Positions 12,266 through 22,353 of a stretch of DNA of 64,000 nucleotides are shown here, piece after piece. Under the pieces are notes generated by a model. That model saw only the letters and a list, made by a program, of their open reading frames with translations, ran no database searches and had not been told where the DNA came from. Made by a program: the position numbers and the translations under genes. The stretch covers positions 2,542,001 through 2,606,000 of the forward strand of contig JAPVLO010000133.1 in the NCBI GenBank assembly GCA_027257055.1. Reading direction: 5' to 3'. The stretch's first letter is position 1; every line of letters starts with the position of its first letter. This DNA comes from Cephalopachus bancanus. Taxonomy: Eukaryota > Chordata > Mammalia > Primates > Tarsiidae.

Positions 12266-13722
12266 AGATACAAATCAATAAATAAACAAGTAAGAATGTA
12301 ATACATGCAAATTTTAAGAAATGCTATGAAAATTCCCAACCAGTCACTGAGGCAAAGAATAAAAAAAGTAGGGTAGTTTCTACTTCAAATAATGTGCTTT
12401 AGGAAGAACCCTCTATATGGGGAGATATCAGCCCAACCCAGGAACTAATTCAAAGAGAAGCATAAGTGCTTGCCAGTCAAGCAATGAGTGTTTACAAAGG
12501 CTCTGAGGTTGAAGTACGCTTTTTAGAGCAATATGAGAACAGAGGACATCCGCAACTCAGTCATTGAAAAAGAGTGAATGAAAAGAGGCAAGAGAAGCAA
12601 TGGGTCAGGGCCAGATGATGCAGAACTGTGGATCACATGGGAAGTAGTTTGTATGTTCTTCCTGGGCTCATGGTTAGCCATTAAAGGACTTCATGTAGTT
12701 GTGGTTTGAGAACATCAACTCTATGTGGAGAATCGGGGAAGGGGGAGGGGAGGGGTAATTGGAATACAGGGAAGCAGGAATTTAGAGGCTGGAGTAGGTG
12801 TGGTGGTCTATGGAGTGGAAGACGTAGAAGCCAAAAGATGGGAATACATGTGTGGTATCTCCTTGAAGCAGAAACATTAGTTAGTGTAGCAGGGGAAACA
12901 CAAAGGCCAAAGCAACTTGAGGGTAGATGGTGGTTTTAGGACTAAAGGTAATGAAAAAGTCTACTGCAATAATGTAGTCTTGTAATTTAAATTAGGTTTT
13001 TAAAATTCACTTTTCATCATTTCAGATGGAAGTTATTTAATTAGCTGAATTAAACAGATATATTTCATTTCCTGTACTTGAGATTATCCTCTAAGCCTCA
13101 TCCTACTAATCACCAGTAACTTGAATCTTTTCCCATGGCAATATTTTATATATTTTTTAGCCCCCAATAGGCAATGTCTTCCACAGAAGTCTTTGATACA
13201 GACTTTTTCTAATTAATAACTTAATACATAGAACACTCTGGCCTGTGCATGTATATGCATGCATGACCACATATACATGCACACTTTGTGCTTTTTTTCT
13301 TTCAAATTGCCAAAAAAAAAAATTTTGTGCCTTTTGTTTAAATTGTTCATTCTCTCCTATAAAACTTATGTGCATTATTTCAATAAGTAAAATAGAAAAA
13401 TTAAATAACAAAGTAAAAGTTTGGTTTTATTTTTTACATTTTTTTGTGGATTTGATTTTCATTACTTTTTTTTGGCAGAGACAGTTAAAGGACTGAATAA
13501 GATGTTTTAATTGCTTTCATCCCACTTTATCATTCCATCCTCAAAATATCACTCAGTATTCTACAGCAATCGCTTGGGTCCTCAATAATCAGCCTTACTG
13601 CTGACTTGCTTTCTGGTAGGATTTTGTGAGTTTTTAGGATTAACAACTTCAGAAAGTAATCTTAATACTTCCACTGCACAGCCATTCAATAGCATTCACC
13701 CTTCACTATTACCACCGCCAGC
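12266..13722. other. Unassigned, with a probable ancient interspersed repeat at 12300-12970
   Basis: The part 12300-12970 (for example 'gggccagatgatgcagaactgtgg', 'ccattaaaggacttcatg') resembles a common, very old mammalian repeat that I cannot name. It includes a purine-rich run at 12731-12755. No gene signal was found. A homopolymer at 13313-13322 and T-rich tracts up to 13480 are low complexity only. Confidence 0.4.
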
Positions 13723-13734
13723 TTCTTTTTTCTT

Positions 13735-14029
13735 TCTTTTTTTTTTTTTTTTTTTTTGAGTTGGAGTCTCACTCTGTCACCCAGACTGGAGTGCAGTGGC
13801 CGCTCCCTGCCACCGCAGCCTCGACCTGCTGGGCTCCGGCGATCCTTCAGCCTCAGCCTTCCGAGTAGCAGGAATTACAGGCATGCACTACCACACCCGG
13901 CTGATTTTTGATTTATTGTAGAGATGAGGTCTCACTGCCCAGGCGGGTCTCGAACCCGCGGGCTCAGGCAATCCACTCACCTCGGCCTCCCAAAGGCACG
14001 GGATTATAGGCTGAGCCACCGAGCCTGGT
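13735..14029 (-). mobile_element. Alu SINE, derived GC-rich subfamily
   Basis: Complete dimer, reverse orientation, with a long T tract at 13737-13757. A 12-bp direct repeat, ttcttttttctt, flanks it at 13723-13734 and 14030-14041. The right arm carries the derived form (near 13796 the plus strand reads cagtggccgctccctgccac), a slightly mutated version of the hairpin. The left arm lacks the 'aactt' segment, as in the copies at 21873 and 28548, so these three form one subgroup. Confidence 0.92.
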
Positions 14030-14059
14030 TTCTTTTTTCTTAAGAGTAGCCTCGACTAG

Positions 14060-14170
14060 GCACAAATCAACTGGACCAGCTGGATCAGCACTTTGGCAGG
14101 AAGATCACTTGAGCCTAGAAGTTCAAGACCTGCCTGAGCAACAAAGCAAGACCCTGTCTCTAACAGAAAG
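14060..14170 (+). mobile_element. Free Alu monomer (FLAM/FRAM-like)
   Basis: A single arm: 'cagcactttggcaggaagatcacttgagc' starts near 14086 and 'gcaagaccctgtctc' near 14145. No second arm follows. It is diverged and lies immediately beyond the target-site duplication of the Alu at 13735. Free monomers predate dimeric Alus in primates. Its start is blurred. Confidence 0.65.
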
Positions 14171-14229
14171 AATGACCAATACAGGATTAACAAATAACAT
14201 GCCAGTATATCACATTCTTGGTACCTTAA

Positions 14230-14495
14230 AATAATACTGAGCCTTTTAATTAATTACATCATTTTATTTCTGAATAGATAACATTCACATGACACAAAAT
14301 TCAGAAGATCTGAAGAGAGCACATCTTAAAACAAATAACATAATTGGTCTCCTTCCTTCCCCTGTTCCCTAGACACCCATTTTCCTTCCCAGAGGCAAAC
14401 ACTGCTACACATTTCCTACAGAAATATTCTATGTATTTACAAATGTGTGCGTATGACATACACACAAACTTTTTCTTATATTTGTGTGCATCAGT
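14230..14495 (-). repeat. Old L1 3' UTR, antisense, first part
   Basis: The order 'gataacattcacatgacacaaaa', 'ccttccttcccctgttccctagacacccat', 'agaggcaaacactgctac', 'cagaaatattctatg' follows the antisense 3' UTR of old L1 (L1MC/ME-type) elements. The same element resumes at about 15933 beyond two insertions. The segment 14437-14495 is the probable source of a copied insert at 16649. Confidence 0.6.
14437..14495 (+). repeat. 59-bp segment, probable donor copy
   Basis: From 'ttacaaatgtgtgcg' to 'gtgcatcagt' this segment agrees with 16649-16707 at all but two of 59 positions (t/c near the middle, t/g near the end), in the same orientation. Because it fits its surroundings here (old L1 3' UTR) and not at 16649 (inside an LTR), this is taken as the donor. 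Confidence 0.85.
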
Positions 14496-14990
14496 TAACA
14501 ATGGCTATGCCAAATGCTACCCAAACACTAGTGGCTTAAAATAGCATCCATTTTCTGTACTCATGATTCTGTGTTTTCATAGTTTGGGCAGACATGGTAT
14601 CACCTGCATGCTTTTTCTGTTGATGTTTTTTGGATCACCCTGTGGCTGCTACGGAAGCTCCAGTGGGCTGAGAGGTTGAAATCGGCTCACTTACAGCCCT
14701 GGCAGTTGGTGCTGGGACTCTGTTTCCACATGGTCTCTCTTCTTAGAAGAGCCAAGCCCAGCATCCTCACATGGATGTCTCAGGACCATGAGAAGGTGAA
14801 AAGAGAAGATGCAAAGCTTCTAGAATGCTAGCCTTGGATCTCCTACAAAGACAGTTCAGCTGCCTGCTCTTGGTCAAAGCTAGTCACAAAGCCAGCCCAG
14901 ATTCAAGGGCTGGGGAAATGGAGACATCTGTTTGTGGGGGACACTGCAAAATACTGCAGGTATGTTTTCCTAAGTATGTGTGCATACATA
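14496..14990. repeat. Ancient mammalian interspersed repeat, family not named
   Basis: The element begins with an 'aactagtggcttaaaa'-like block near 14525 and includes 'ctgggactctgtttccacatggtctctctt' near 14712 and 'agtcacaaagccagcccagattcaagg' near 14881. These blocks recur in the element at 18600-19170 ('agtggcttaaaacaa', 'atctctatgtggcctc', 'cacagagccccacccaggtt'). Two copies of one old family are thus present in the window. I recognise the layout as a widespread mammalian repeat but cannot give its name with certainty. Confidence 0.5.
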
Positions 14991-14992
14991 TA

Positions 14993-15930
14993 CATCTGAC
15001 AGTTAAGCTCACAAACTCATTCTAGAAAAAGTGCTACATACCTCATGGCTGACTATCACTTTAGTCATCTTCAAAGTACTCCCCTTGGGAAGCTAGGCAC
15101 TGACACCAGCATCTAGTCTACCTGTCAAAGCAGTTTTGAAACTCTTTTTCTGCAATGACCATCAGAGCTGTCTTCTTATTACCCTGGATGCCCTGGATGT
15201 CATCAAAATGTCTTTCTTTCAATATTTCCTTTATCTTCAGGTAAATTAAAAAGTCACTGGGGGCCAGATTGGGTGAGTGGGAGGGTTTCTAATACAGTTA
15301 TTTGTTTACCGGCTAAAAAATCCCTCACAGACAGTGCTGTGTGAGCTGCTACATTGTCATGATGCAAGAGCTCCTTCAGGACCATTTTTGCACACACCTT
15401 TTTCATGCCAAGATTTTCAGTTAAGACTTTCCTAACTGTTTCTCTATCAATGTTTATTTGGTCTGGTATGCTTCTCACAGTCAGCCAATGATCTTGACAC
15501 ACAATTTGATGAATTTTTGCAATGTTTTTATCAGTTCTGCTTGGTACTGGTTGTTCTGACATCTCTTCACCAGTGATGCTTTCTCTCCCCTCAAAAAACA
15601 TTTAATCCATTTGTGCACTACCGTTTTCTTCATGGCATTATGCCCATAAACTTGGACTAGCATGTCCCTGATTTCACTTCCACTCTTGCCAAGTTTAACA
15701 AGAAATGTGATGTTTGTTCGTTGCTTTAATTCAAACGCTGACATTCTTGCAACAATAGCTCTGATGGTCATTGCAGAAAAAGAGTTGCAAAACTGCTTTG
15801 ATAGGTGGACTAAGCACTGATATCAGTGCATAGCTTCCCAAGAGGAGTGCTTCGAAGGGGACCATAGTGAGCATCAGCAATGAGGCATGTAACAGTTTTT
15901 CTAGGATAAGTTCACAAACTTAATTGTCTG
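14993..15930 (-). mobile_element. Internally deleted mariner DNA transposon
   Basis: Imperfect terminal inverted repeats can be aligned: 'ctagaaaaagtgctacatacctca' (left, about 15022-15045) pairs with the reverse complement of 'tgaggcatgtaacagtttttctag' (right, about 15880-15903). The outer ends read cagttaagc and, reversed, caattaagt. A TA dinucleotide follows the right end (15931-15932), as expected for mariner target sites. The length, about 940 bp, is short of the usual 1.3 kb because the middle of the transposase is missing. The family resembles Hsmar2 from memory. It sits within an old L1 3' UTR. Confidence 0.82.
15254..15771 (-). pseudogene. Mariner transposase remnant
   Basis: Reading on the minus strand from 15771, a first frame covers the N-terminal helix-turn-helix (KLGKSGSEIRDMLVQVYG, then WIKCFLRGE). 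A frameshift near 15600 leads to a second frame with the second DNA-binding helices (LTVRSIPDQINIDRETVRKV, ENLGMKKVCAKMV). That frame then jumps directly to the block with a later catalytic residue (HHDN, AAHTALSVRDFLAGK). The segment that normally carries the first catalytic aspartate (the GDE block) is absent, so roughly 120 residues were lost in an internal deletion. A stop follows at 15254. No activity is possible. Confidence 0.85.
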
Positions 15931-15932
15931 TA

Positions 15933-16262
15933 GACCTCATATATAGATGCATATTAGTACAAAAGGTGAAATTTCCTACAACTGACAACTGTTGTGCACC
16001 TTTCCTTTTTTTAATTTAAAAATATATCTCAATAATGTTTTTATGGAAACATTTAAATCTTTATTCATTAATTGTTCATCGCAGGTCATTTACATTGTTT
16101 CCTGTCTTTTACTATTATATATATTATGGTCAATGTTACAATCCATTTCTTATGTTTATTGCTTTTCCACATGTGTGAGTTTATCTATAGGATAAATGCC
16201 TAGTGTTGACTTACTGGCAGTTTGCATTTCAAATGTTGACATATATTTGTAAATTGCCCCCT
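15933..16262 (-). repeat. Old L1 3' UTR, antisense, second part
   Basis: After the mariner the sequence resumes the antisense old-L1 order ('gttgtgcacctttccttttt', 'atatatctcaataatg', 'ttacattgtttcctgtctttta', 'ggataaatgcctagtg'), interpreted as the same element seen at 14230-14495. Confidence 0.55.
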
Positions 16263-16780
16263 TGTTATGGGTTGAGCTGTGTCCTCCCTTCCTCCCAAAA
16301 TTCATATGTTGAAAGCTTAACCCTCAGTACTTCAAGATAAAACTTTTTATGGAAATAGGGTCATTGTAGATGTAATTAGTTAATATGAATTCACACTAAA
16401 ATAGATTGGGCTCTTAACTGAATAAGCTTGGTGTCCTTATAAAAAAGAAAATTTGGAAAGAAATGCATGTATACACACAGAATGCTCTATAGAGACTGGA
16501 GTCATACTGCCATAAGTATCTGGCAGTGCTAAGAAACCAAACACTAGGAGAGATACTTGCAATCTGATGCTTTCTGAGAGAGCATGACCCTGCCCACTCC
16601 TCAAGTTTAGACTTCTGGCTTCCAGAATTGTGGAAATGTGTGAGCTGGTTACAAATGTGTGCGTATGACATACACACAAACCTTTTCTTATATTTGTGGG
16701 CATCAGTACAACAAATTTCTGTTCTTGAAGTCACCTAGTTGTTTTGCTAGTTTGTTAGGTCTGCAATAAAAACTAATACA
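16263..16780 (+). repeat. MLT1-type LTR (ERVL-MaLR), solo
   Basis: It starts tgttatgggttgagctgtgt and ends caaaaactaataca-like (16767-16780), the standard MLT1 termini. Typical inner blocks are present: 'aaaattcatatgttgaa' near 16299, 'atagggtcattgtagatgtaattag' near 16357, 'tccttataaaaaagaaaatttgga' near 16434, 'gacttctggcttccagaattgtg' near 16610. Just before the end-block 'aaatttctgtt' a foreign 59-bp stretch interrupts it (16649-16707). No internal region or second LTR was found. Confidence 0.8.
16649..16707 (+). repeat. 59-bp segment copied into the MLT1 LTR
   Basis: This stretch separates two parts of the LTR that are normally adjacent (the 'cttccagaattgtg' block and the 'aaatttctgtt' block). 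It matches 14437-14495 with two differences. The word aaatgtgtg occurs just before the insert (16634-16642) and within its first bases (16652-16660), a possible microhomology. Confidence 0.8.
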
Positions 16781-17293
16781 GTTTCTGTGAAGGTGGTATC
16801 AATTCATATACCCACCAGAAATGTTCATGAGTGTATCATGTTCTTGGCTTACTTGCCAGGTTTTACTTTTGTTCATCTGATAGGTAAGGAAAAACTGCAC
16901 CTTGCTGTAGTATTTTTCTTTTCTAGTCCTCCTTTTTAAGTAAGACTGAGCATCTCCTTTATATAATGTATAACCATTTGTATTTTTATTTCCGCAAAAT
17001 TAGCAATTGGTCATAAACTAGGCCCTGTAAAGAAAATTTCAACATTCCATTTTTACTAAACAATGCATTTCTTAGTGACTTGGTAGCTCTGTGGAATTTT
17101 TTTTTTAAGTGTTTAATAATAGAATCCGGGAACCTGCTTTCTTTTTTTCTTTTCAAGCTATAGTCTCACATGAAAACATAGAGTCTTATTTCCTTCTTCA
17201 ACCCACTCACTTTTTAAAAATACTCTTGTTTCAGAGTAGCTGTGCATTTATATAAATGTTAGCTATTCTTCCTCTGAGGAACAGGGAATATTC

Positions 17294-17303
17294 GTGTGTG
17301 TGC

Positions 17304-17351
<48 letters not shown>
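17294..17351. repeat. (TG)n microsatellite
   Basis: About 29 TG units with one interruption (gcttg near 17302). Confidence 0.95.
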
Positions 17352-17353
<2 letters not shown>

Positions 17354-18158
17354 CAGAATGGGGTAAACAACCACACAGACAACGCTAATGCAAATGTATG
17401 CTTAGAAGTTGGCCCAGATAACTGATACTATAATCATACAACAATGGTCCTAATAGGGAGAAAAAATGGAGGCTTTGCTCTGATAAAGATGAAGGTATCT
17501 CCTATAACCCAATCCCTATTAGTTTTAAAAGCATGGAGAGAGCTAACAGCTTCTGAGGGCAGCAGAGCCCCTATCCATTTGTCCCACTGGAATAAGAACC
17601 TAAAACGTTTCTGTAGGTAAGTGGTCTCTAGTGGCTTCCACACTGATGTCAAGCTCAAGTCACTCTTTGTACATCTTACTAAATAATAATCCCCTATCTT
17701 CTCATTGCATGAGCTTATTTTTAAGAATTTTATGAAACATGGAGAGTTGTTTTATCTAATTAGATTCAATTCTGACTTGTACCCCACATCTTTAAAATAT
17801 ATATTTTTTTAAATAGAGTTAAAATCTAATAAAGGAAAAATGACAGATTGTCGTCCAAGTAGGAAGATTGACTTTTTTAAAAATATTATTATCCTATGGT
17901 TTGGGACAGAAATTACAAAGCTTATTTGTGGTGGAAATCACTTAATGATTTCAAATTGTAATGCATCAAAGATTTTATTGCCTGAAGTAACACTGATCCT
18001 TCCAGAAAATGACAATGAAATCATGCCTATAACTTATTTTATCCTAGTATTTTGAATTTTTCTCCCCATTTTCCCTCCTGAAATATCTCCTTTAAAAAGG
18101 TTCTAATGACAACCATGTTAATCTAATCTTACTTGTTTCACATTCCTGGTGTAGCATT
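17352..18158. other. Unassigned sequence
   Basis: No repeat, exon or RNA signal was recognised. The longest frame (71 codons from 17840) has no recognisable domain. Confidence 0.45.
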
Positions 18159-18169
18159 AATAAGAATGC

Positions 18170-18460
18170 CAGCCGGGCTCGGTGGCTCAGCCTGTAATCC
18201 TGTACTTTTGGGAGGCTGAGGTGAGTGGATTGCCTGAGCCCGCGGGTTCGAGACCCACCTGGGCAACTTGGTGAGACCTCATCTCTACAATAAAATCAAA
18301 AAATTAGCTGGGCTTGGTAGCATGCACCTGTAGTTCCAGTTACTTGGAAGGCTGAGGCAGAAGGATCGCCGGAGCCCCAGCAGGTCGAGGCTGCTGTGGC
18401 CGGGAGCGGCCACTGCACTCCAGTATGGTTGACAGAGTGAGACTCCAACTCAAAAAAAAA
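18170..18460 (+). mobile_element. Alu SINE, derived GC-rich subfamily
   Basis: Complete dimer starting agccgggctcggtggctcag, with B-box-like gggttcgagaccc near 18243 and the hairpin gtggccgggagcggccac at about 18396-18413. Flanked by aataag(a/g)atgc at 18159-18169 and 18461-18471 (11 bp, one difference). Confidence 0.93.
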
Positions 18461-18599
18461 AATAAGGATGCAGAATCCAAGAAATGAGAAGAAGAGTCAT
18501 GATGACAAATTAAAGTGCATAGAGCATAAATTGATACTATTTCCTAAATAATGAACTCAGTTTATTTATATCATCTAATTTTAAATGCATATAACATCC

Positions 18600-19170
18600 T
18601 TTTCTTGTTATCAAATGCTGTGTAACTAATCACTCCAAAATGTAGTGGCTTAAAACAATCACAACATTTAGTCTCCAAGCACATCTCTAATTTGAGCAGG
18701 GCTTAGTGGGGGCAGCTTGTCTGTTCCCTTCAGTGTCAGCTGGGACAGCTCGAAACTGGAATGGAATCATCAGGACTCTTGCTAAGGCACAGACCTGGCA
18801 GCTAATGCTGGGAAGACACAGACAGTAGAGAATGTAACACTGGAGGTGGGGGGGGGGGTCTTCACACAAATCTCTTCATCTCTATGTGGCCTCTAGCTGT
18901 GGTCTCTCTGGCAGAGCAGCTAAGGAATGCCCAACTGCTTGCACCCTCCCTTATAGCTCCCCAGATGAATTTCCAAAGAGAGAAAGAAAGTCAGGTGATA
19001 GCTCCAACGTCTTCTTGTGATGTAGCCTTAAAAGTTACGCAGTGTCACTTCCACAACATCCTATTCATCGAGGCATCACAGAGCCCCACCCAGGTTTAAA
19101 AAGAGGACAAACTGACTCCAATTCTTGATGGGGTTTGACAAGCTCCTAGAAGAAAATGCAGGATAAGAAA
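18600..19170. repeat. Ancient mammalian interspersed repeat, same family as 14496-14990
   Basis: The left part has 'aactaatcactccaaaatgtagtggcttaaaac' near 18625, then gggcag and 'gtcagctgggacag' blocks, 'ctatgtggcctctagc' near 18881, 'gtgtcacttccacaacatcctattcatc' near 19041 and 'ttgatggggtttgacaagctc' near 19123. A run of 11 G at 18849-18859 is an internal oddity. Family name not recalled. Confidence 0.55.
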
Positions 19171-20154
19171 TATTGCTGTGGTCAATTTTGCACAATACGC
19201 TCTGGCTCATACCTCAAGTTAGTAAATGATTTTACTCTATGCCACCTTCTGCCTCTAGTCAATTCTAGCTCCTACACCTTTCTCCTCATGGAAGTTAAGA
19301 GAACACTAACCACTGCAGTAAATTGAGCTCTGTCTCAAGGATGTATTTGCTTTAAATCATACATACATGGAACTAGATAGAATGGAGTTAATAGATACGA
19401 AATGTTGGTTCACTAACTTTTTCTTGTGTCCCTTATTAAATTGCTCTTGCATTTTCACAAATAAATTCATTTTTCACAGTACAAACCTCTTAGCATGTGT
19501 AAGTGACTGATTCAATTTGGTTAATTATGAAGAAGCTGGAGATCAGAGAGTTTTCCAGGGTTAATTTTAAAAAGAGCTGAACAGAAAGGCAGATTTCACT
19601 CTGGTTCCTAGCTTTTGTTTATGTCTGATTCAGCAAAAACTCAAATTTCTATTTTCTTCTGCTTCCAAAGCGTGAATAGTAGGTAGTGGAGAAGATTGAT
19701 TAAAAAGTTCAAATGAAAAATAAGAAACCTGTTCCAGGACTGCTCTGGAAGAGCTTTGAAGTTCATGGCTGGAAGGTACTTATGAGACTACAGATTTAAG
19801 CTATTTGTAATGAAAGGAATGGTTTTCGTTTCACCAGCTAAACTAAATTCTTGCCTTTGGAAATAACTTTTCTCCAGAACTAGAGTCATGATGTAAAAAT
19901 TTTTTCTTGCTATTATGCGTCGTCTTTCCTAGAGTTGAAAACAATGAAGTTTTAGTACAATAGAAATCTATAAAAAAAATTTACATCATTAATATCATTG
20001 TCAACTTTTTTAGATAGATGATAGATAAATAGAGATATGAATATATATGACAGATCATGAATGAGCATTTCAAAATAACTTATGCTACTTATGTGCACAA
20101 GAGATTGCAAAATAGTTACAATGTAGATCTCTTACAGAATAATAGGGGGAAAAA
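19171..20154. other. Unassigned sequence
   Basis: No recognisable feature. Short AT-rich tracts near 19980-20050 (including gatagatgatagataa) are low complexity. Confidence 0.45.
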
Positions 20155-20355
20155 CTGGTTTTGTAAATTAGAAACCAGAATTTGATTTCCTAGTCTACTC
20201 TTGAATTGCTCTGTGACCTTCAGTAAATCACTTAATTTAATTAATTTCCCCATATATGAAATGGAAATGTGAACTACCTTATTTCCTGCACTCTTTTGTT
20301 GAAAGGACAAAATGAGATGTTACATTGAAATTGCTTTGAAATGTGTAAATCATGT
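20155..20355 (+). repeat. MIR SINE
   Basis: MIR core order: 'ctctgtgaccttcagtaaatcacttaattta' near 20208, then 'ccccatatatgaaatggaaatg', a shortened 'aaggacaaaatgagatgttaca', and 'ctttgaaatgtgtaaat'. Diverged as usual for MIR. Confidence 0.72.
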
Positions 20356-20389
20356 CCAATTGCATGGTTATGTGGCTAATGATAAAGGT

Positions 20390-20720
20390 GATGTCTTCCT
20401 TCTCCCAATCTGCCTGTGTTCCCACCTTGATAAAAAGCATCTCCATTTACCAGTCACTCAATCTAGAACCCTGGGGTAGGGCTAGATCCATCCTGTCTTA
20501 GGTACTCTCTGTCCGGGGAGCCTTTTTACATGCTTCCTACTGCCAGGCCTTCACTTACCCTGCTTCTAGTGCTGACTAAAACTATTCATCCTATACAGCT
20601 TAATTAGAAAGCTTTTCCCCTGAGACACATTTTCTGACATTCCAGTCATATTAGATAAGTGGAAATTTTGATGAATTGCAAATCACTTCCCTGGAATTCC
20701 TTTTGCTGTATGCTTACTGA
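20390..20720 (+). repeat. Possible L2 fragment
   Basis: Pyrimidine-rich blocks such as 'tctcccaatctgcctgtgttccc' and 'gaaagcttttcccctgagacacattttctgac' resemble the 3' part of L2. The match is weak and read only by eye. Confidence 0.35.
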
Positions 20721-21295
20721 CTTAGGGTAAGAACCACCTTTACAGTATTTCTAAGTTGATAATAAAACTGATATGGTAAATATGAAAGGCAAAAGTAATT
20801 AACCTCTTATTGTTAACAACTTGTCACCCTGTTAAAGAAAATCTTAAAAACCAAATTAATACAATTACATATTCTATATTGTCCCACCATAATACAATGA
20901 AACCAGACATTAATTTTAGAATATGCACAAAAGAACAACTACTGGTATTTTAAAGACTGCCCTAAATTCAAAAATAAACTCTAATAAAATATAAAATCAC
21001 ATACAAATATAATACTTAAAATTTAAAATCTATATTCTAAGTAGTACAGAGAAAATAACTTTAATTTTAAATGCGTTCACTCTAATAAATAAAGCTTAAC
21101 ATCTCAAAAATAAAATGACAAATACAAACAGACCAAATTAAATTAGGTAAATTGTGAATCACATATAAAATTAGAAAACATGAAGAGAAAATAGCAATTA
21201 GCAAATCGAATTGTATTTGAAGATCACTTAGATATATTAAGTATAACTGTACTTTAATTAAACCTGAAATTTCCTGTATATTCAATGTCATTACT
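20721..21295. other. Unassigned AT-rich sequence
   Basis: Strongly AT-rich with many aaataaa words; no known element recognised. Confidence 0.45.
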
Positions 21296-21472
21296 TGTGA
21301 TGGCTACTTTTGGGTGTCAACTGTACTATATTAAGGAATATTCAGGGAGCTGGTAAACCACTGTTTATTCTCAATGCTTCAGAGGGACTGCGACTGTCAT
21401 ACTGAAAGGGAAGCCCAAGTGGTTTTGCATTTGACATGCATTATCGGTGTGCCCAGGTGTGTCTGCACACGT

Positions 21473-21514
21473 GTTTTCAGAGGAGGTTGACTTGTTTTCA
21501 GAGGAGGTTGACTT
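21473..21514. repeat. 21-bp tandem duplication in the ERVL LTR
   Basis: The unit from gttttcagagg to gacttt-type end occurs twice without a mismatch (21473-21493, 21494-21514). It is not part of the usual LTR layout I remember. Confidence 0.85.
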
Positions 21515-21689
21515 GTTGAATCAGTGGACTGAGTGGGGAAGATCCGCCCTGAATATGGGCTGATACCATCCAATGAGCTGTGGGCCCAGATGGAGCAAAA
21601 AGGTAGAGAAAGCTTGAATTCTCTTTCTCTCCCAGAGCCAGGACACTTCTTCTGCCCTTGGATGTGAGTACCCCAGATCTCCAGCTTTT

Positions 21690-22353
21690 TTTTTTTTTTT
21701 TTTTTTTTTTTGAGTTGGACTCTCACTCTGTTGCCCAGGTTGGAGTGCAGTGGCACACTCACGGCCACTCCAGCGTTGACCTGCTGAGATGCGGCAATCC
21801 TTCCTACCAAGTAACCGAAAACAGCGACAGGCGCTACCACAACCGGCTTATTTTTATTATTATTATTATTTTTTTTTTTTTTTTGAGTTGGAGTCTCACT
21901 CAGACTCGACCTGCTGGGCTCCAGCGATCCTTCCGCCTCAGCCTTCCAAGTAGCCGGAATTACAGGCATGCGCTACCACGCCCGGCTGATTTTTTTTTTA
22001 TTTATTGTAGAGATGAGGTCTCGCTGCCCAGGCGGATCTCGAACCCGCGGGCTCAGGCAATCCACTCACCTCAGCCTCCCAAAGGCGCGGGATTACAGGC
22101 TGAGCCACCGAGCCCGGCTATTATTACTATTTTGAGTTGGAGCTTAACTCTTTCACCCAGGCTGGAGGGCAGTGGCACATCATGGTCACCGCACCCTCAA
22201 ACTGCTGGATTCAGGCTACCCTTCAGCCTCAGTCTTCCAAGTAGCCGGAACTATAGGCGCGCACTACTACGCCAGGCTTTTTTCTTTTCTTTTTTTTTTA
22301 ATTGTAGAGACGAGGGCTCACAAATTTGCCCAGGCTGGTCTCGAAACCTCGGG
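21690..22353 (-). mobile_element. Three-armed Alu, 5'-truncated, with a nested Alu
   Basis: A perfect 15-bp direct repeat, agatctccagctttt, flanks the whole unit (21675-21689 and 22354-22368). Inside, read from left to right: T tail, right arm (21714-21850), T/A-rich linker, [nested Alu 21873-22118], second right arm (about 22134-22278), linker, and a short left-arm remnant (about 22303-22353). With the nested Alu removed this is one left-arm stub and two right arms. The outer arms have the intermediate right-arm form (cacactcacggccactcc). Confidence 0.72.
21873..22118 (-). mobile_element. Alu SINE nested in the three-armed Alu, internally deleted
   Basis: Flanked by tattatta(t/c)tatttt at 21858-21872 and 22119-22133. 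The right arm has lost about 45 bases after 'gagtctcactc' (21892-21902), joining directly to 'agactcgacctgctgg'; this removes the hairpin segment. The left arm has the short form without 'aactt'. Confidence 0.82.

Noticed and set aside
18243..18255. tRNA-like B box (gggttcgagaccc)
   Set aside because: This is the internal Pol III box of an Alu. No tRNA fold was found around this or the other copies.
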